Shown: piece after piece, positions 24,026 through 35,176 of the stretch
How the letters are laid out: each line of letters begins with the position of its first letter
Numbering within the stretch: position 1 is the stretch's first letter
DNA from: Ustilago trichophora
Lineage: Eukaryota; Basidiomycota; Ustilaginomycetes; Ustilaginales; Ustilaginaceae
Length of the DNA stretch: 64,000 bases
Assembly: GCA_900323505.1 (NCBI GenBank)
Contig: OOIN01000017.1
Coordinates: 806,001-870,000, forward strand
Direction of reading: 5' to 3'
Notes under the pieces: generated by a model
Seen by the model: only the letters and a program-made list of their open reading frames with translations
What the model was told of the DNA's origin: nothing
Database searches by the model: none
Made by a program: the position numbers and the translations under genes

Positions 24026-27000
24026 ATGGCGCGAACCACGTCGAGGAATGGGGCGGCAGCAGCAGGTAGCAGTCGCAGAGTTGCCAACACAAGACAGTCC
24101 TCCACTCCTGCCAGTGACGTCAACGATTCTGACGGTTCTCTCACTGAACTCTCCTCAGAAGGCGAGGGTAGTGATGATCAGCAGCAGGAAGAGGAGGAGG
24201 AGGAAGAATCATCTGAAGAAGAAATCGAAGAGGACGACGATGAAAATGACGCCGACTTTGGCTCCAGTCGCAAGAAGAAAGCACCACGACGTTCCGCTGC
24301 AGCCACCTCCAAATCAAGGTCGACCAACACCACTCCACGCGCGCGCAAGTCCGCCGCAGCTGGCAGAAACGGTGCAACCAAGACGCCTCGTTCCACCAAC
24401 AAGCGCTCAGGTTCATCCCGATCCAGAGCCGCCACCAATACTGCCACTCCTTCTGCCGCCAAATCCCGAGCCGCTGCCAGCAGAGACGAGCTCCCCATCA
24501 ATGACGACAATGACATCTTTAACGCCGTCAAGGATCCCAACTCGGCATTGCAATCCAACGCCGAAGATTGGGTGGTTGCATTCTCGGATCATCAGGGTCG
24601 CGCTCTCGCTCAACTTGTTAATTTCGTCATCCGCGCTTGCGGCTGCAACGGTAGCGTCGATGAGAATCAAGTCATCGATATCGACAATGTCGTCGACAAC
24701 CTAGAAGAATTGCAAGAGGTCTTCAAAAAGCAGCCCATCCCTTCCTATCCCATTGTCTCCAGAAGCAAGACCTTCAAGTCGTTCCGCAAGTCGCTCAACG
24801 AGTTTCTCCAACGTCTGGTCATGAGTGCATACGATGCCGAAGTATTGACTTCCGATGGCTTCATGGAGCCCTACCAGGCCTGGGTCTCGGCCATGTCTTC
24901 ATCCTCGCTCCGCTCTTTCCGTCACACGGCTACCGTCATCGCGCTATGGACCATCTCGGCGTTTAACGAGGTCAATGCGCAGGCTACCAAGGACCTTTCC
25001 ACCGCAACAAAGCAGCGAGATGCGGAAAAGAAAAAGGCACGTGCCGACAAGAGCCGTCTCAAGGATCTCGAATCTAAAGTGGTTGAGTCTCGCAAACTCA
25101 AGGCTCGGCTCGAAGAGTACATCAATGAGTTCATCAACTCGGTCTTTGTCCACCGATTCCGGGATTTCGATGCCGGTATCCGATCCGAGTGTGTCGAAGC
25201 GCTTGGCTCCTGGATGAAGAAATACCCTACTCAATACCTGCAAAGCTCCTACTTCCGTTACATTGGCTGGGTGCTTTCCGATGTCGATGCCAACGTCCGC
25301 ATGGCCGCAGTACAAGCCATGACCGGTCTCTATACCCGCGACAACTTTGTCAGCTCCATCCGCCACTTTACCGAGATGTTCAAAAACCGCCTTGTACAGA
25401 TGGCCACTGGAGACGTCGAACTCGGCGTCCGTATCGCCACCATCAATGTTCTCGTCATGATCGACAAGCACGATCTTTTGGAGGATGAGCAGCGCGACTT
25501 GCTGGCCACTCACATTTTCGATGTCGAGCCACGCATCCGCAATGCCGTCGCCAGCTTCCTTGCCAACATCCTCGATGAGATGGTCAGCGAAGGCGCAAGC
25601 GAGCTCGGGGCTCTCTCGGCTGCTTCCAAAAAGAAAGGAAAGCAAGCCGAAGAGCAGCAGCAAGAACAGGCCAAGCTTCGCTTCAAGTGCCTCGCTGAAC
25701 TTCTCGTCAAATACGGACACCGCCTCGATGCTCGGGATCTTGCCGCGACGGCAAGTGGCAGCGAGCGCGATACCGCTGACGAGCTCACTCTGGTCATCGA
25801 CGGCGCCAAGGATGGCCGTATTGGAATGGCTGTCGAGGCACTCTGGGATGCGGTAGAAGATATGCAGCATTGGAAGCCGCTCCTCGACTTGCTTTTGCTT
25901 GACCACTCGGCCAAGGCTGCGGCTGGTCGAGGCAAGGGCAGTGCAGCTAAAAAAGATGCCGCTCCTGCTGCTTACCGCCTCGAGACGGAAGAGGAAGCCG
26001 TCCTGGTTGAGGCATTGATTGCCATCTTGCGCAAGACGTATGCTGGTGTGGAGCTGATTGACGATGAAGACGACAACACCAAGGAAGACGTCACGCGTGC
26101 CATGATCGCGGCACTTCCCAAGCTTCTCGCCAAATACCGCACCGACGCTCCCCGCATCGCCGACCTCTTGCTTTTGCCACAAGTCATGGATCTCGAGATG
26201 TACACCGAGCTTCAAGAAACCGCTGCCTTCGAGGCGCTCTGGGATGACGTTTCTACTCAGATCCAGCGCCACGTTGAGCCTCTCGTGCTTCAGCATGGCG
26301 TCAAGACATTGCAAAAAATGGTGGCCACAACATCGCAATCCACCATCAACAGCACCAAGCTCTCTGCACTCGAAGAAAACCTTGTCTCGTCCCTTCGCGA
26401 GACCGTCAGCAACCGAGATGTCGAGACAGCTGGCTTCAGTGAAGACGAGGTTCACCTGCTGGCAGCCAACATGCTCCGACTGCACCTTGTCAGCCAGGTC
26501 TGCAACACGAGCGATGCGCTCGAGGACGATGAAGGCGGACAAGCTACCAGCGGCTGGGAGATCGTGCTCGGTATGGCGGGGCGAGGACGACTCGCTTACC
26601 CGGAAGAGGAGTCCCTCGTCTGTGACGCCATCGCAACGCTGTCGCTGTATATCATGTGGAAGACACGCCAGGTCGTTGTTTCCGACGCGGGATCGCAGAC
26701 CGCAGTGGCAGAAGATCTGCTGAGCAAGCGCACCACGGTGCTCAGCTTGCTCGAAGAGTTCGTGGCCAGTACGCAGTCACAGGCGTGTAACGCCGTTCAG
26801 CGCATCGCCTTTGAGATGCTTGCAACGATCCACATGCTCTATGCCGCTACTCCATTGGAAGCGCCCGCTGCTACTGCGACAGCCGACGAATCTTCGAATG
26901 CGCCAGCGGAGGATGACGTTGCTCAACGTCGCTCTGGCCCGCAGCTCCCGGCGATCCTCGGTCTACAGTGCAACGCCGACGTCCAGCAGCACTGCTCTCA

Positions 27001-28309
27001 GTTCATTCAGGCCGAGATCGAACGCTATATCGAAAAATCTGGTATCCTCGAAAAGGAGGCCAACGGGGCTGAAAACGCTACTCGCGACGGCTCCGATGAC
27101 GAGGAAGTTGAGGATGAAGAGGACCAGGACGAAGACGAAGAAGAGGATGGCGATGCTACGCCCAAGGCCTCGCGCATCCGAGGAGGCAAAAACAAGAAAG
27201 CGAAAAGATCGGCAGCGAACGCCAAAGCACGGAACGGCGCTGCTCCCGAGGAAGCCGAGCGTCCGAATCAGGCACAGCTGCAAGCTGAGCATACGTTCTG
27301 CTCCGCCATCAGCACATTTGTCTCTGCCGTTCGCGTTGGCACCATCGATGCCAAGTATTCGACCGTAGTTCTCATTCACTTTGGCCGTCTGGGCGCCATC
27401 TACGATTCGTGCTGCAAGGCGCTCGTAGAGGTTCTCAAAGAAGAAGCCATCTTTGGTGGCTACAATCGAGCCGTGATCGTCGAGAGCTCCATCTGGGACT
27501 CGCTTCGCGAAGCTTTCGAGCTGTATCTGGACACTGGCGATGCCGAGGGTGAGGCACGTTTCGTATCCTTGTCTCGACAGCTTGCCAACGCGCTTGTGGT
27601 GCGAGGTGCTGGCTTCACTGCTCTGCGCAAGATCGATGCTCGCTGCCTCATCTCGCTGCACAGCAGGGCGAGCGAGCATATCGCTCAGAAGGTGGCCGCA
27701 GCGGAACGCAATGGCAATAAGAAGGTGCGGCAAAAGATGCCGGCTCTGTACAAGGGCATGGCCAATCTGCTCCTTACGGCAACTCCTACGGATGCAGTCA
27801 AGATCAAGAGTGCCATGGATCGAGCGTACCGCGCTGCCAACGTTCAGATCCCTCCTACCTCGAAAGCGTGGGATGCTCACCGTTCGTACGAAAAGAGACT
27901 GCTCAAGATCGCGGCCAAGAGTGCCCTCTTTGCACCTGCAATGGCAAAGGGCGACACAACGGCCTCTATTCGCAAGAACAAGAATGCCAGCCGTGGTGAC
28001 GTCTCGGATAGCGGAGGAGAACTGTCGGACGACGACGATGGGCTGCCGGCTCGTGGAGAGCGTGTCCTTCCCACGCCCGTGCGAAGCTCACAAAAGCGAG
28101 ATCGTCCACAGGAAGCCGATGAGGAGGCGGAAGAGGCGGAGGACGAGGAAGAGATTAGCATCATCGCACCGCGAAGCGATCAGCTGTCAGATATCGACGT
28201 CGAGATGCCAGCTTCCGAAGCTGGGTCTTTGAACTTGGATGAGGATGACGACGAGGCCGAAAACGAGACCGAGACCAGGGTCAGTGGTAGCAAGCGTAGG
28301 AAGCTGTGA
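24026..28309 (+). CDS. SCC3: Cohesin subunit Scc3 (STAG / Psc3 family)
   Basis: Single exon, 1427 aa. Scc3 binds the Scc1 kleisin and DNA and is needed for loading and holding cohesin on chromatin. The first 150 residues are acidic then basic (Glu runs, then RKKKAPRRS and many Arg/Lys/Ser), a likely nuclear and DNA-contacting tail. The STAG domain spans about 170-300 (DWVVAFSDHQGRALAQLVNF). A coiled-coil stretch follows, then the stromalin conservative domain at about 375-460 (FVHRFRDFDAGIRSECVEAL, YFRYIGWVLSDVDANVR). HEAT-like helices continue to about 1280, broken by an acidic insert at about 1020-1050. The C-terminus is acidic and ends in GSKRRKL. Length is slightly above yeast and human homologues because of the tails. 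Confidence 0.95.
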   Translation: MARTTSRNGAAAAGSSRRVANTRQSSTPASDVNDSDGSLTELSSEGEGSDDQQQEEEEEEESSEEEIEEDDDENDADFGSSRKKKAPRRSAAATSKSRSTNTTPRARKSAAAGRNGATKTPRSTNKRSGSSRSRAATNTATPSAAKSRAAASRDELPINDDNDIFNAVKDPNSALQSNAEDWVVAFSDHQGRALAQLVNFVIRACGCNGSVDENQVIDIDNVVDNLEELQEVFKKQPIPSYPIVSRSKTFKSFRKSLNEFLQRLVMSAYDAEVLTSDGFMEPYQAWVSAMSSSSLRSFRHTATVIALWTISAFNEVNAQATKDLSTATKQRDAEKKKARADKSRLKDLESKVVESRKLKARLEEYINEFINSVFVHRFRDFDAGIRSECVEALGSWMKKYPTQYLQSSYFRYIGWVLSDVDANVRMAAVQAMTGLYTRDNFVSSIRHFTEMFKNRLVQMATGDVELGVRIATINVLVMIDKHDLLEDEQRDLLATHIFDVEPRIRNAVASFLANILDEMVSEGASELGALSAASKKKGKQAEEQQQEQAKLRFKCLAELLVKYGHRLDARDLAATASGSERDTADELTLVIDGAKDGRIGMAVEALWDAVEDMQHWKPLLDLLLLDHSAKAAAGRGKGSAAKKDAAPAAYRLETEEEAVLVEALIAILRKTYAGVELIDDEDDNTKEDVTRAMIAALPKLLAKYRTDAPRIADLLLLPQVMDLEMYTELQETAAFEALWDDVSTQIQRHVEPLVLQHGVKTLQKMVATTSQSTINSTKLSALEENLVSSLRETVSNRDVETAGFSEDEVHLLAANMLRLHLVSQVCNTSDALEDDEGGQATSGWEIVLGMAGRGRLAYPEEESLVCDAIATLSLYIMWKTRQVVVSDAGSQTAVAEDLLSKRTTVLSLLEEFVASTQSQACNAVQRIAFEMLATIHMLYAATPLEAPAATATADESSNAPAEDDVAQRRSGPQLPAILGLQCNADVQQHCSQFIQAEIERYIEKSGILEKEANGAENATRDGSDDEEVEDEEDQDEDEEEDGDATPKASRIRGGKNKKAKRSAANAKARNGAAPEEAERPNQAQLQAEHTFCSAISTFVSAVRVGTIDAKYSTVVLIHFGRLGAIYDSCCKALVEVLKEEAIFGGYNRAVIVESSIWDSLREAFELYLDTGDAEGEARFVSLSRQLANALVVRGAGFTALRKIDARCLISLHSRASEHIAQKVAAAERNGNKKVRQKMPALYKGMANLLLTATPTDAVKIKSAMDRAYRAANVQIPPTSKAWDAHRSYEKRLLKIAAKSALFAPAMAKGDTTASIRKNKNASRGDVSDSGGELSDDDDGLPARGERVLPTPVRSSQKRDRPQEADEEAEEAEDEEEISIIAPRSDQLSDIDVEMPASEAGSLNLDEDDDEAENETETRVSGSKRRKL

Positions 28310-28651
28310 GAGCTGACACACGCGTGTATGGATGGATAGCTTTGCCAAGTGATTTTTGTGGTTAATTTTAGTTTGTATGGTTTCAATTGTTTCAGTAGTG
28401 TGGCTTTGTCTCAAAAAGGGATAACGTGTGAAGGGATGAAATGGGAAGTGTGTGTCTGATGGGGGGGTTTTTTTTGGAAGAGGCGGACGGAAGGATGGAC
28501 TTGTGCGGATGAGACATCTGATCGGTTGGTGGTTGTCGCTTTGAGCTTAGGGAGAATTTTAAGCTTTGGATTAGAAGTTTGGGGTTGAGTAACTGTAGTT
28601 GATCAAGTCGCCAAGCTAGAGAGAGTATGCGGTTCTAGATTGCTGTGTATT

Positions 28652-28670
28652 GTACAGTACTGTACTGTAC
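28652..28670. repeat. GTACAGTACTGTACTGTAC palindromic repeat
   Basis: A tandem, self-complementary motif. Related copies lie at 2747-2757, 4718-4727, 9982-10000, 28731-28740 and 28803-28817, all in non-coding gaps. Confidence 0.7.
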
Positions 28671-29020
28671 AGGTGCTGAATGTTGGATTGGTGAAAATTG
28701 CTCGGCAAGTAGGAATAAGGCTGACTTTGTTGTACTGTAGATACGGTAGGTTGTGATTTTCCCACACTGTTTCTTTCCGAGCTGTTGTACAGCTTGTGCA
28801 GGACAGTACTGTACAATATTGTATGCCGTTTCTTTGGCGTACATTTGCGCGGTTGGACTTGAGCTCAGAGCAAGTGCAGAGGAAAGTGCAACCGCGGATA
28901 AGCAGGAGATGCTGTCAGAGTCTCGCTAGAATTCTTTTCCACTTCACTTCGGCTACATGTGCTAGATCTTGTTCACACCTCTCGGCGCGTGACTCTATGC
29001 TGTACTACTTTAGCTCAAGA

Positions 29021-29047
29021 GGAGGAGGAGGAGGAGGAGGAGGAGGG
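29021..29047. repeat. (GGA)n microsatellite
   Basis: About nine trinucleotide units in non-coding DNA. Confidence 0.9.
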
Positions 29048-29608
29048 ATGGTTGTGAAGATAGCGTGAGAACTCTTGGGACGCGCGCAACGTTGGGAAAC
29101 ACAAACACAAACACACACACGGGCTGACAGGTAAAAATCCAAATGGACCCCAGGGTCTACTCCCAATCTCCTGACAGCAGCAGAACGCACAGAGTCAAAA
29201 TTTGGGGGTCGTTGTATGTCCTTGCTCGCACAACTCCGGTCGTACCTGATTGGGTATCATGAAACAGGAGCTCCCATTTCAACCTTTGTTTATGTGCACG
29301 CACGCAACATTGTGGCACCTTGACGTGTTCTACTCTGCTACTGTGCTTGACAGCAGCAGATGCCTCGGAAATGGGCTGATTAACAGATTTCCCATCCCGA
29401 GCGATAAACATTCTGACCCGCGCTACAGTGTACAGTATTCGCACCGTGAATTGCTATCCAGAAACGATTTCCAGATCCGTCGTCCTCAACAATGCTGACA
29501 AGCGGCAATGATACCTGGCAGAGTGGCTGAGTGAAAACTACAGAGTCAACGCCACATAATGAAAGTGAAAAAGAGGGTCAACCCGACTCGTATCATTTTT
29601 TCAATCTA

Positions 29609-30376
29609 ACGTAGGTCACGTAGATGTGGAAATCACGTAGATGTGGAAAATCTGCCACGTCCATGATTTAGGTTGCTCACCACCCTTTTTTCTCAACCAC
29701 CATCATCTTTTCAATCAGCAATAACACAGCACTTCCTTATGCTTACATCGCAGCATACTTTGCAAGGAGCAACCTCAGACATGTCTCTTACCATCTGTCA
29801 ACTTGGATCAGCATCACCACTGCCAACTTTGGGGAGGAAATCTAGCTTGAAGTGATCACACCAGATTTCGACATTTTACACTGCTCTAGTGCCCAAAATC
29901 CCAAAAACGCATTTTCGCACTTTGCTCAACAGTTTGGCAGAACAACATCAGATGTTTTGTTGCATTCGCATTCTGGTAGCAGTAAGGAACACAACCATAC
30001 CAAGCAAAGGGGGTCTAAGCAATGTGGTTGTTGCTGTTGTCACCATCTGTGATGATGAGGAGAAAGCAATTTTGCGCACAGTGGCGAAGTGCCTGATTTT
30101 GAAAGCAAAATTTTCCGCCAATCTTCAGCATCACCTCATGGATCATACAATCATCAATACAACAATCCTTTTGCATACACTATACAAATGGCATGCTCCC
30201 TACATGTTCCATTAATCTGTGAAGTGTGGTTGACTATCAAGAATGTGGTGTAAAAGTGTCTTGAAGTGATCATGTCAATTTTGAGCATTACACTGATGGT
30301 TTGTTAAAAAAGTCAAAAAAGTCAAAACGCGATATTTTCCACATCTACATGATTTCCACATCTACGTGAACTACGT
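29609..30376. mobile_element. 768-bp non-autonomous TIR element with TA target duplication
   Basis: Near-perfect terminal inverted repeats of 43 bp lie at 29609-29651 and 30334-30376 (41 of 43 match; outer end ACGTAGKTCACGTAGATGTG). The repeat is itself an internal duplication of CACGTAGATGTGGAAA. The dinucleotide TA flanks both ends (29607-29608 and 30377-30378), as expected for a Tc1/mariner-type or similar target duplication. Inside, a direct repeat of about 40 bp (CTTGAAGTGATCA...) is found at 29846-29883 and 30260-30295. No transposase was recognised; the 108-aa frame at 29889-30215 has no known domain. It is a MITE-like, non-autonomous element inserted in the SCC3-to-PAS gap. Confidence 0.82.
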
Positions 30377-32566
30377 TATAGCTTGTTGTTGTGCAGCAAT
30401 GTGGATCTCCGACACACACACACTCTGCAACTTTCTGCATCCTTTTGTCGCTGCATCGCGGTGTTGCCAAGAAGATTAACGCATACAGAGGATGGGGGGA
30501 GCGGAGCCGTGCGAGAAGCGGGAAGAGTGGATTGATTTGGAGGGTAAAAGTGCGCGTTTCAATTTGTTTGCGGAGAGTGAGCGCGGAATTTGTGTTTTGT
30601 TTTCCGAGTTTTCTGTCCTTCTTTCTGGCCACACAGTCACAGTGATACCGCATGGTGCTTGTGAAAGAATTTTGACTCAACAGCGCATCACACAGACCCT
30701 TACTTTCGGCCTACTCGGGGTTCATCGCTTTTCCCCTCTTCATACAGCTGTAAGTGCAATTCCTTATATGATACCATTCGGTCGTATCAGTGTGGAAAGT
30801 TGCAACGCTGCAAGAGGAAAAAGTTTCATTTGTTGTAGGTAGAAGTGAGAGGAACAAAGCAAGTGTAGGCGTGGGCGGCATGGAAAAAAAAAACAAAAAA
30901 AAAACAAAAACACCCAACCCGACCCCAAATTGACCTGCCATTGAATGCAAAGAAATGCTGCAGCACACATGAGAAGATATGAATTTTCTGCTCGGCTTTC
31001 TTCTGGATTACGAGTCCTGACCACATTCCATTTTTGTAGCAAGTAGCCCTCTTCTGTGACGAGGGGAGGTTAGGACAAGATGTAGAGGATCTACAAGAGA
31101 ACACGTTTTATTTTACATTGCCGGAGCTGAGAAAAGTAGTCGATAAGTAGAGTGTTTGAAGCGCAAAGGCAGACAATGGCGGGGATTGACCAGGCACAAC
31201 CTGGCGCAACTATCGGTGGCTCGCGCTACACTCTGAATAGGAAGCCAAGACAAAAGCTCTTTTTCGCCTACGGCTTTCTAGCGGCTCAATATCCGTAAAA
31301 ACGGGTTTGAGAAACTTCTTCTCAGCTGCCCCGTCTTTGCAAGCCTTTTTTTTTTTATTCTTTATTTCTTCTCTCTTTCAAGCAGCACGGTCAAGAAACA
31401 TAGAATGAAAGCTAGCAGCACACGTTCTTGTTGCCGACCTCAGCCATATCAGCACACGAGAGAGATACAATGAGCCCCAGCGAGGACGGAGAAGCATGTG
31501 CGCGCCAAAAAAAACAGAGCTTCTCTTGACATAGTCTAGAAACTTTACAGCTTCGTCCTCAAGTGCCAATTTCAGCTGCATCTTGTATTGTGAAGGAAGC
31601 CAAGGTGTGCTTCTTGTCAGGTCGTGTAACGTGACGAAGATGCGAGGTGTGTAGCCAAAGAGACGGTGTGGCGACCCGGGGTTATCTCTCTGGCTCGCTC
31701 ACATAGGGCACTGGAGCTGTGACATTTTGACGTTTGACACATTCCTCTGGTGTGGTACCGTGTGGACACGGTGAGTCTCTGCTCTTGTGCCCACCACCCG
31801 CCGAGCCGGAATCCGTCGTGTCTTTTTGCGCCCTGTGCACGTCAATTTCCACACTTGGCGCGCGCAATACCGCTCCTGTGCCACTCGCTCTCTCCGGATT
31901 TCATTTTTGCCACTCAAAAGACCCTTGTGAACCCTTTGACCACACACACTTTGACACTGCTCTCGTGCCACCACATCCGCTTGCGCACCACACCACACTA
32001 CACCACACCGCACAACGATATCTTCAAAGGTCGCTCTCGCCCCAGCTTATAGTATTGATTTTCTCAGCTTCCCTCCTTCTTTCCATTACACCACCAACCA
32101 CTCTCGATCTCGTCTCATTTCCTCCCCCCCCCCATTCAAGTGTCGACTACTCTCGACCATACCGCCGTCTCTCTTTCGAGGCTTCACAGCGGATACACAC
32201 CGCTACACCCTCGATCTATACAGGACTCTTTTCAGTCCGACTCTACTCAATTGATAACACATCAACAGCAATCTCCTGCGATCACAGCATACATCTGCTC
32301 AAGAGTTATCTCTTGGCTTTCTTCCATCGCAACCTTGTGGTAATTCATCATTGAAATCAGGATCAATCGCCTCCATTCAGGCCCATATCCTCACATCAAC
32401 CAGGCTTCTCTCGCCCTTCACTGTTCGATTCACTTTGCACCATTCTGCACCCGACGAACACAGCTCATCTCGCTCTTCACCCATCTTCAGCACAGCCATA
32501 ATTTGCTCGCACCGATTGATATCCTATTGAAAAACCTAACCTCATCTGCCTCTCAACTCTACAACC
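30377..32566. promoter_or_regulatory. Intergenic and likely long leader of the PAS gene
   Basis: No gene was recognised. Poly-A-rich sequence lies at 30884-30911 and a poly-T run at about 31347-31357. From about 31780 to 32560 the plus strand is strongly pyrimidine-rich and includes a C run at 32125-32133, as in leaders of smut genes. The 206-aa frame at 31734-32354 has a leader-like composition and no domain. Confidence 0.5.
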
Positions 32567-34771
32567 ATGGCAGCTACCCCCACCACCATGTCCAACTGGG
32601 CCGATGTCAGTCCGCTCGACGTCGACACCGAAAAGATGCTCAACTCGCTCTTCACCGACTCCTCTCACACTGCGCACGATGATGCCAACATCATTGATTC
32701 TGGTGCATCTGCAAACGGCTGGCCAGCATCCGTCAATCGCACTCTTAGCGACAACCTCCCTTTCTTCGGGCTCTCGCCTTCGATTCCGCTCGGTGTGTCG
32801 CCTGGCCTCGCGTCCTTTTATCACGACCAGGCTGATCCCACCAAGCCCAGCAATGCCTGGTCGCTCCCTTCCGACTTTGCTGCCACTCTCCCCACCCCGA
32901 CTTCGAGCCTCTCGAGCATGTACCCAATGCTTTCCGACGCAACGCCTCCTAGCATGTCTAACGGTAGCACACAGACGCCATCCGATGCGCAGAGCTTGCA
33001 GCGCGACATGGCTCACCCGCTTGGCACCATTCCTCCCGGCATGCCTTTTGACGACATGATGGAGTTGAACCACCACGCCAAAGACAACGGCTCCACGCCT
33101 CAGCTCAGCCCCGCTAGCCTCGCCTCGCACGCCTCGCCTTGCATTCCCAACAACACTTTGACGGGTTATCACACCAACATTGCTTCCGACCACGCTCAGC
33201 ATCTCGCCGACCTTGTCAAGACCAGCACCATTATCAACGCAGGTCATCCCGGTCCCCGATCCTTCGCTTCGAGCCTCAGCCGATCTGTCCTCAATGTTGA
33301 CGCTATCGGTCGACCTGATGCGCTGTCCAACGAACGAGGCGCATCCGTTCTTGGTCAGAACAAGGGCTTGACCATCCAGCAACGACGTCGTTTGAGCCAC
33401 ATGGAACAGTCCTCAGGCTCCAATCCGATGGATGGCCAGATTGAACAGGCTGCACAGCCCCCTCGATCTACTGACAAAGGTCGTCGACGACAGAACTCGG
33501 CCCCTGACCCCATTCTGCCGCCTCTCGCTTCTTCCCCCGAGACGCTTAAGACTCCACTTGCCAAGCAGCGTCGTCCTCACCGTGCATCCATTGGCGCTGC
33601 CGGTCTGTCTGCGACACAAGTCGCAGGTCTTCCTGCTCTGGCAGACGATGCCGAGACTTGGAGTGATGCCATTGTCGCCAACTCGCATGACCTTGTCTTT
33701 GTGCTGTCGCTCAAGGGTACTGTGCTCTACATGTCTCCCTCCGTACAGCGCATCCTTGGTTTCCATCCCGAGGAGATCATCGGTCGTCCGCTTGTTGACT
33801 TTAGCCACCCTGCCGACATCGGACCTTTCTCTCGCGAGCTCAAGGAGGCCATTACGCTGCCCAACGGTGATGATGAAGGTTCGGATGCCGAAAACACCAC
33901 CGCGGTCAAGGCGAATCGTCGTGTAGACCTCATCATGCGTATGGCTTGCAAGAACGGCACCTTCAGTCTGATCGAGACCACAGGCCGCGTTTCGGTGGAC
34001 CCTCCCAAGCATCGCAAAGTCGTCGTCTGCTCTGGTCGTCCTCACGCTATCCCCATGTTGCCATGGAACGATGTTCGTGAAGACCTGCTCTCTGCGGACT
34101 TGTCAGCATGGCTCAAGATTTCGCACAATGGAATCTTTCTTGGCTCGACCGGCCCCATTCATCAAATCCTGGGAATCGAGCATGTCAACCTTCTCGGTCG
34201 ACACGTGCGCGATTTGCCCATGGTCAATAGTTCTTCGGACTTGCTTGACGCTCTTCGCTGTGGACGTTGCATCTCGGTCCAGGACCACTACGAGGGCGAC
34301 AACTCGGCGCAGAAGGCTCCTGTCAAGCTCACTGTCTATCCCTGGACTTCGGATGGCAGGTCGAACTCGGTTTCCTTTGTACATGTGCAACAGCAGCCTG
34401 CGTCTACATTGCCGCTTTCCAACAGCGCTGCTACGACTCCTGCGTTGTCATCATCATCTCTGTTGTCAGCAACAGCCCAGCCTTCGATCCCAACAAAGCG
34501 CAAGGCGTCCGATCGAGATCAGCAGGAAGCCCAAGAAGGAGCTGGCTCTCTCAGCGGCTCTGCTATGCGTGCAAACGGTACCAGCTTTCCCGTCATGACC
34601 GCCAACGATGCCGCCAATACCGTATTTAGCGAACTGACAGGCTTCCATAGCGGAAGCTGGCTCATCGAAATGCAAAAGCTTCACAACGCCAACCGAAGGC
34701 TTAGACACGAACTTAGCGCCCTTCGAAAACGGTCCAGCGCTAGAGAGTTGCCAGTCTCTGCAGTCTGCTAA
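32567..34771 (+). CDS. PAS-domain protein related to white-collar/BWC1 family, no zinc finger
   Basis: Single exon, 734 aa. The N-terminal 350 residues are low-complexity (Ser/Pro/Thr/Asn). A PAS domain lies at about 363-478 (DLVFVLSLKGTVLYMSPSVQ, GFHPEEIIGRPLVDFSHPAD). A second PAS-like fold is likely at about 510-606 (WLKISHNGIFLGSTGPIHQILG). Near the C-terminus a short coiled coil (SWLIEMQKLHNANRRLRHEL, about 700-720) resembles the tail of basidiomycete white-collar-1 proteins, which also lack the GATA finger. The photoactive LOV motif (NCRFLQ) is not present in either PAS region, so flavin-cysteine photochemistry is not expected. A nuclear PAS partner or signal sensor is the best inference; whether it acts in light signalling is unknown. 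Confidence 0.72.
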   Translation: MAATPTTMSNWADVSPLDVDTEKMLNSLFTDSSHTAHDDANIIDSGASANGWPASVNRTLSDNLPFFGLSPSIPLGVSPGLASFYHDQADPTKPSNAWSLPSDFAATLPTPTSSLSSMYPMLSDATPPSMSNGSTQTPSDAQSLQRDMAHPLGTIPPGMPFDDMMELNHHAKDNGSTPQLSPASLASHASPCIPNNTLTGYHTNIASDHAQHLADLVKTSTIINAGHPGPRSFASSLSRSVLNVDAIGRPDALSNERGASVLGQNKGLTIQQRRRLSHMEQSSGSNPMDGQIEQAAQPPRSTDKGRRRQNSAPDPILPPLASSPETLKTPLAKQRRPHRASIGAAGLSATQVAGLPALADDAETWSDAIVANSHDLVFVLSLKGTVLYMSPSVQRILGFHPEEIIGRPLVDFSHPADIGPFSRELKEAITLPNGDDEGSDAENTTAVKANRRVDLIMRMACKNGTFSLIETTGRVSVDPPKHRKVVVCSGRPHAIPMLPWNDVREDLLSADLSAWLKISHNGIFLGSTGPIHQILGIEHVNLLGRHVRDLPMVNSSSDLLDALRCGRCISVQDHYEGDNSAQKAPVKLTVYPWTSDGRSNSVSFVHVQQQPASTLPLSNSAATTPALSSSSLLSATAQPSIPTKRKASDRDQQEAQEGAGSLSGSAMRANGTSFPVMTANDAANTVFSELTGFHSGSWLIEMQKLHNANRRLRHELSALRKRSSARELPVSAVC

Positions 34772-35141
34772 GCTCTTTAGCACCTTTTGCTTTTTTCAAC
34801 TTTGATACGCTTCGTCTCTTTTTTTTCAGGTAGTTTCGGTCGGCCAGGGTTGTACTGTTTTATTCTCTCTGGCATCATGTTTTGCTATGTACTTTTAATT
34901 GGGTATTGGTTTTGCAAGATATTCTTTGTTGTTCTCCTTGATCGTTTGTGACTTTTGATTAGATTTTCGGGTTTAGGGTGAGATGTTGGTTTACCATGAT
35001 TGGGATGGGTTGATTTGGGTTGTGATGCTGATTAGATTTGGAAGGAGGTACCGTTATGATGGAAGGTGTTTCTACGCAACTGTATACCGTTCCGATCGTC
35101 TGGGATGTTTCGACAATTCGCTATCGTTCACTCATATGCGG

Positions 35142-35144
<3 letters not shown>

Positions 35145-35172
<28 letters not shown>
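35145..35172 (+). repeat. Poly-A tract, 28 A
   Basis: An uninterrupted run of 28 A, about 380 bp before the second TIR element. It may be slippage or the trace of a polyadenylated insertion; no other retroposon sign was seen. Confidence 0.85.

Positions 35173-35176
<4 letters not shown>

Larger units (their letters stand above)
28310..29608. other. Intergenic, SCC3 3' side, with TACTGTAC palindromes and microsatellites
   Basis: No gene seen. It contains GTACAGTACTGTACTGTAC at 28652-28670, TGTACTGTAG at 28731-28740, ACAGTACTGTACAAT at 28803-28817, a (GGA)n run at 29021-29047, and a short (CA)n-type stretch at 29101-29120. Confidence 0.6.

Noticed and set aside
24944..26542. 532-aa frame antisense to SCC3
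   Set aside because: A shadow of the biased codon use of SCC3; no domain and fully inside a conserved gene.
29517..29600. tRNA-like start (GGCAGAGTGGCTGAGTG)
   Set aside because: No matching T arm or acceptor pairing follows.
32477..33400. 307-aa frame antisense to the PAS gene
   Set aside because: A shadow frame with Arg/Gly/Val-rich content and no domain.
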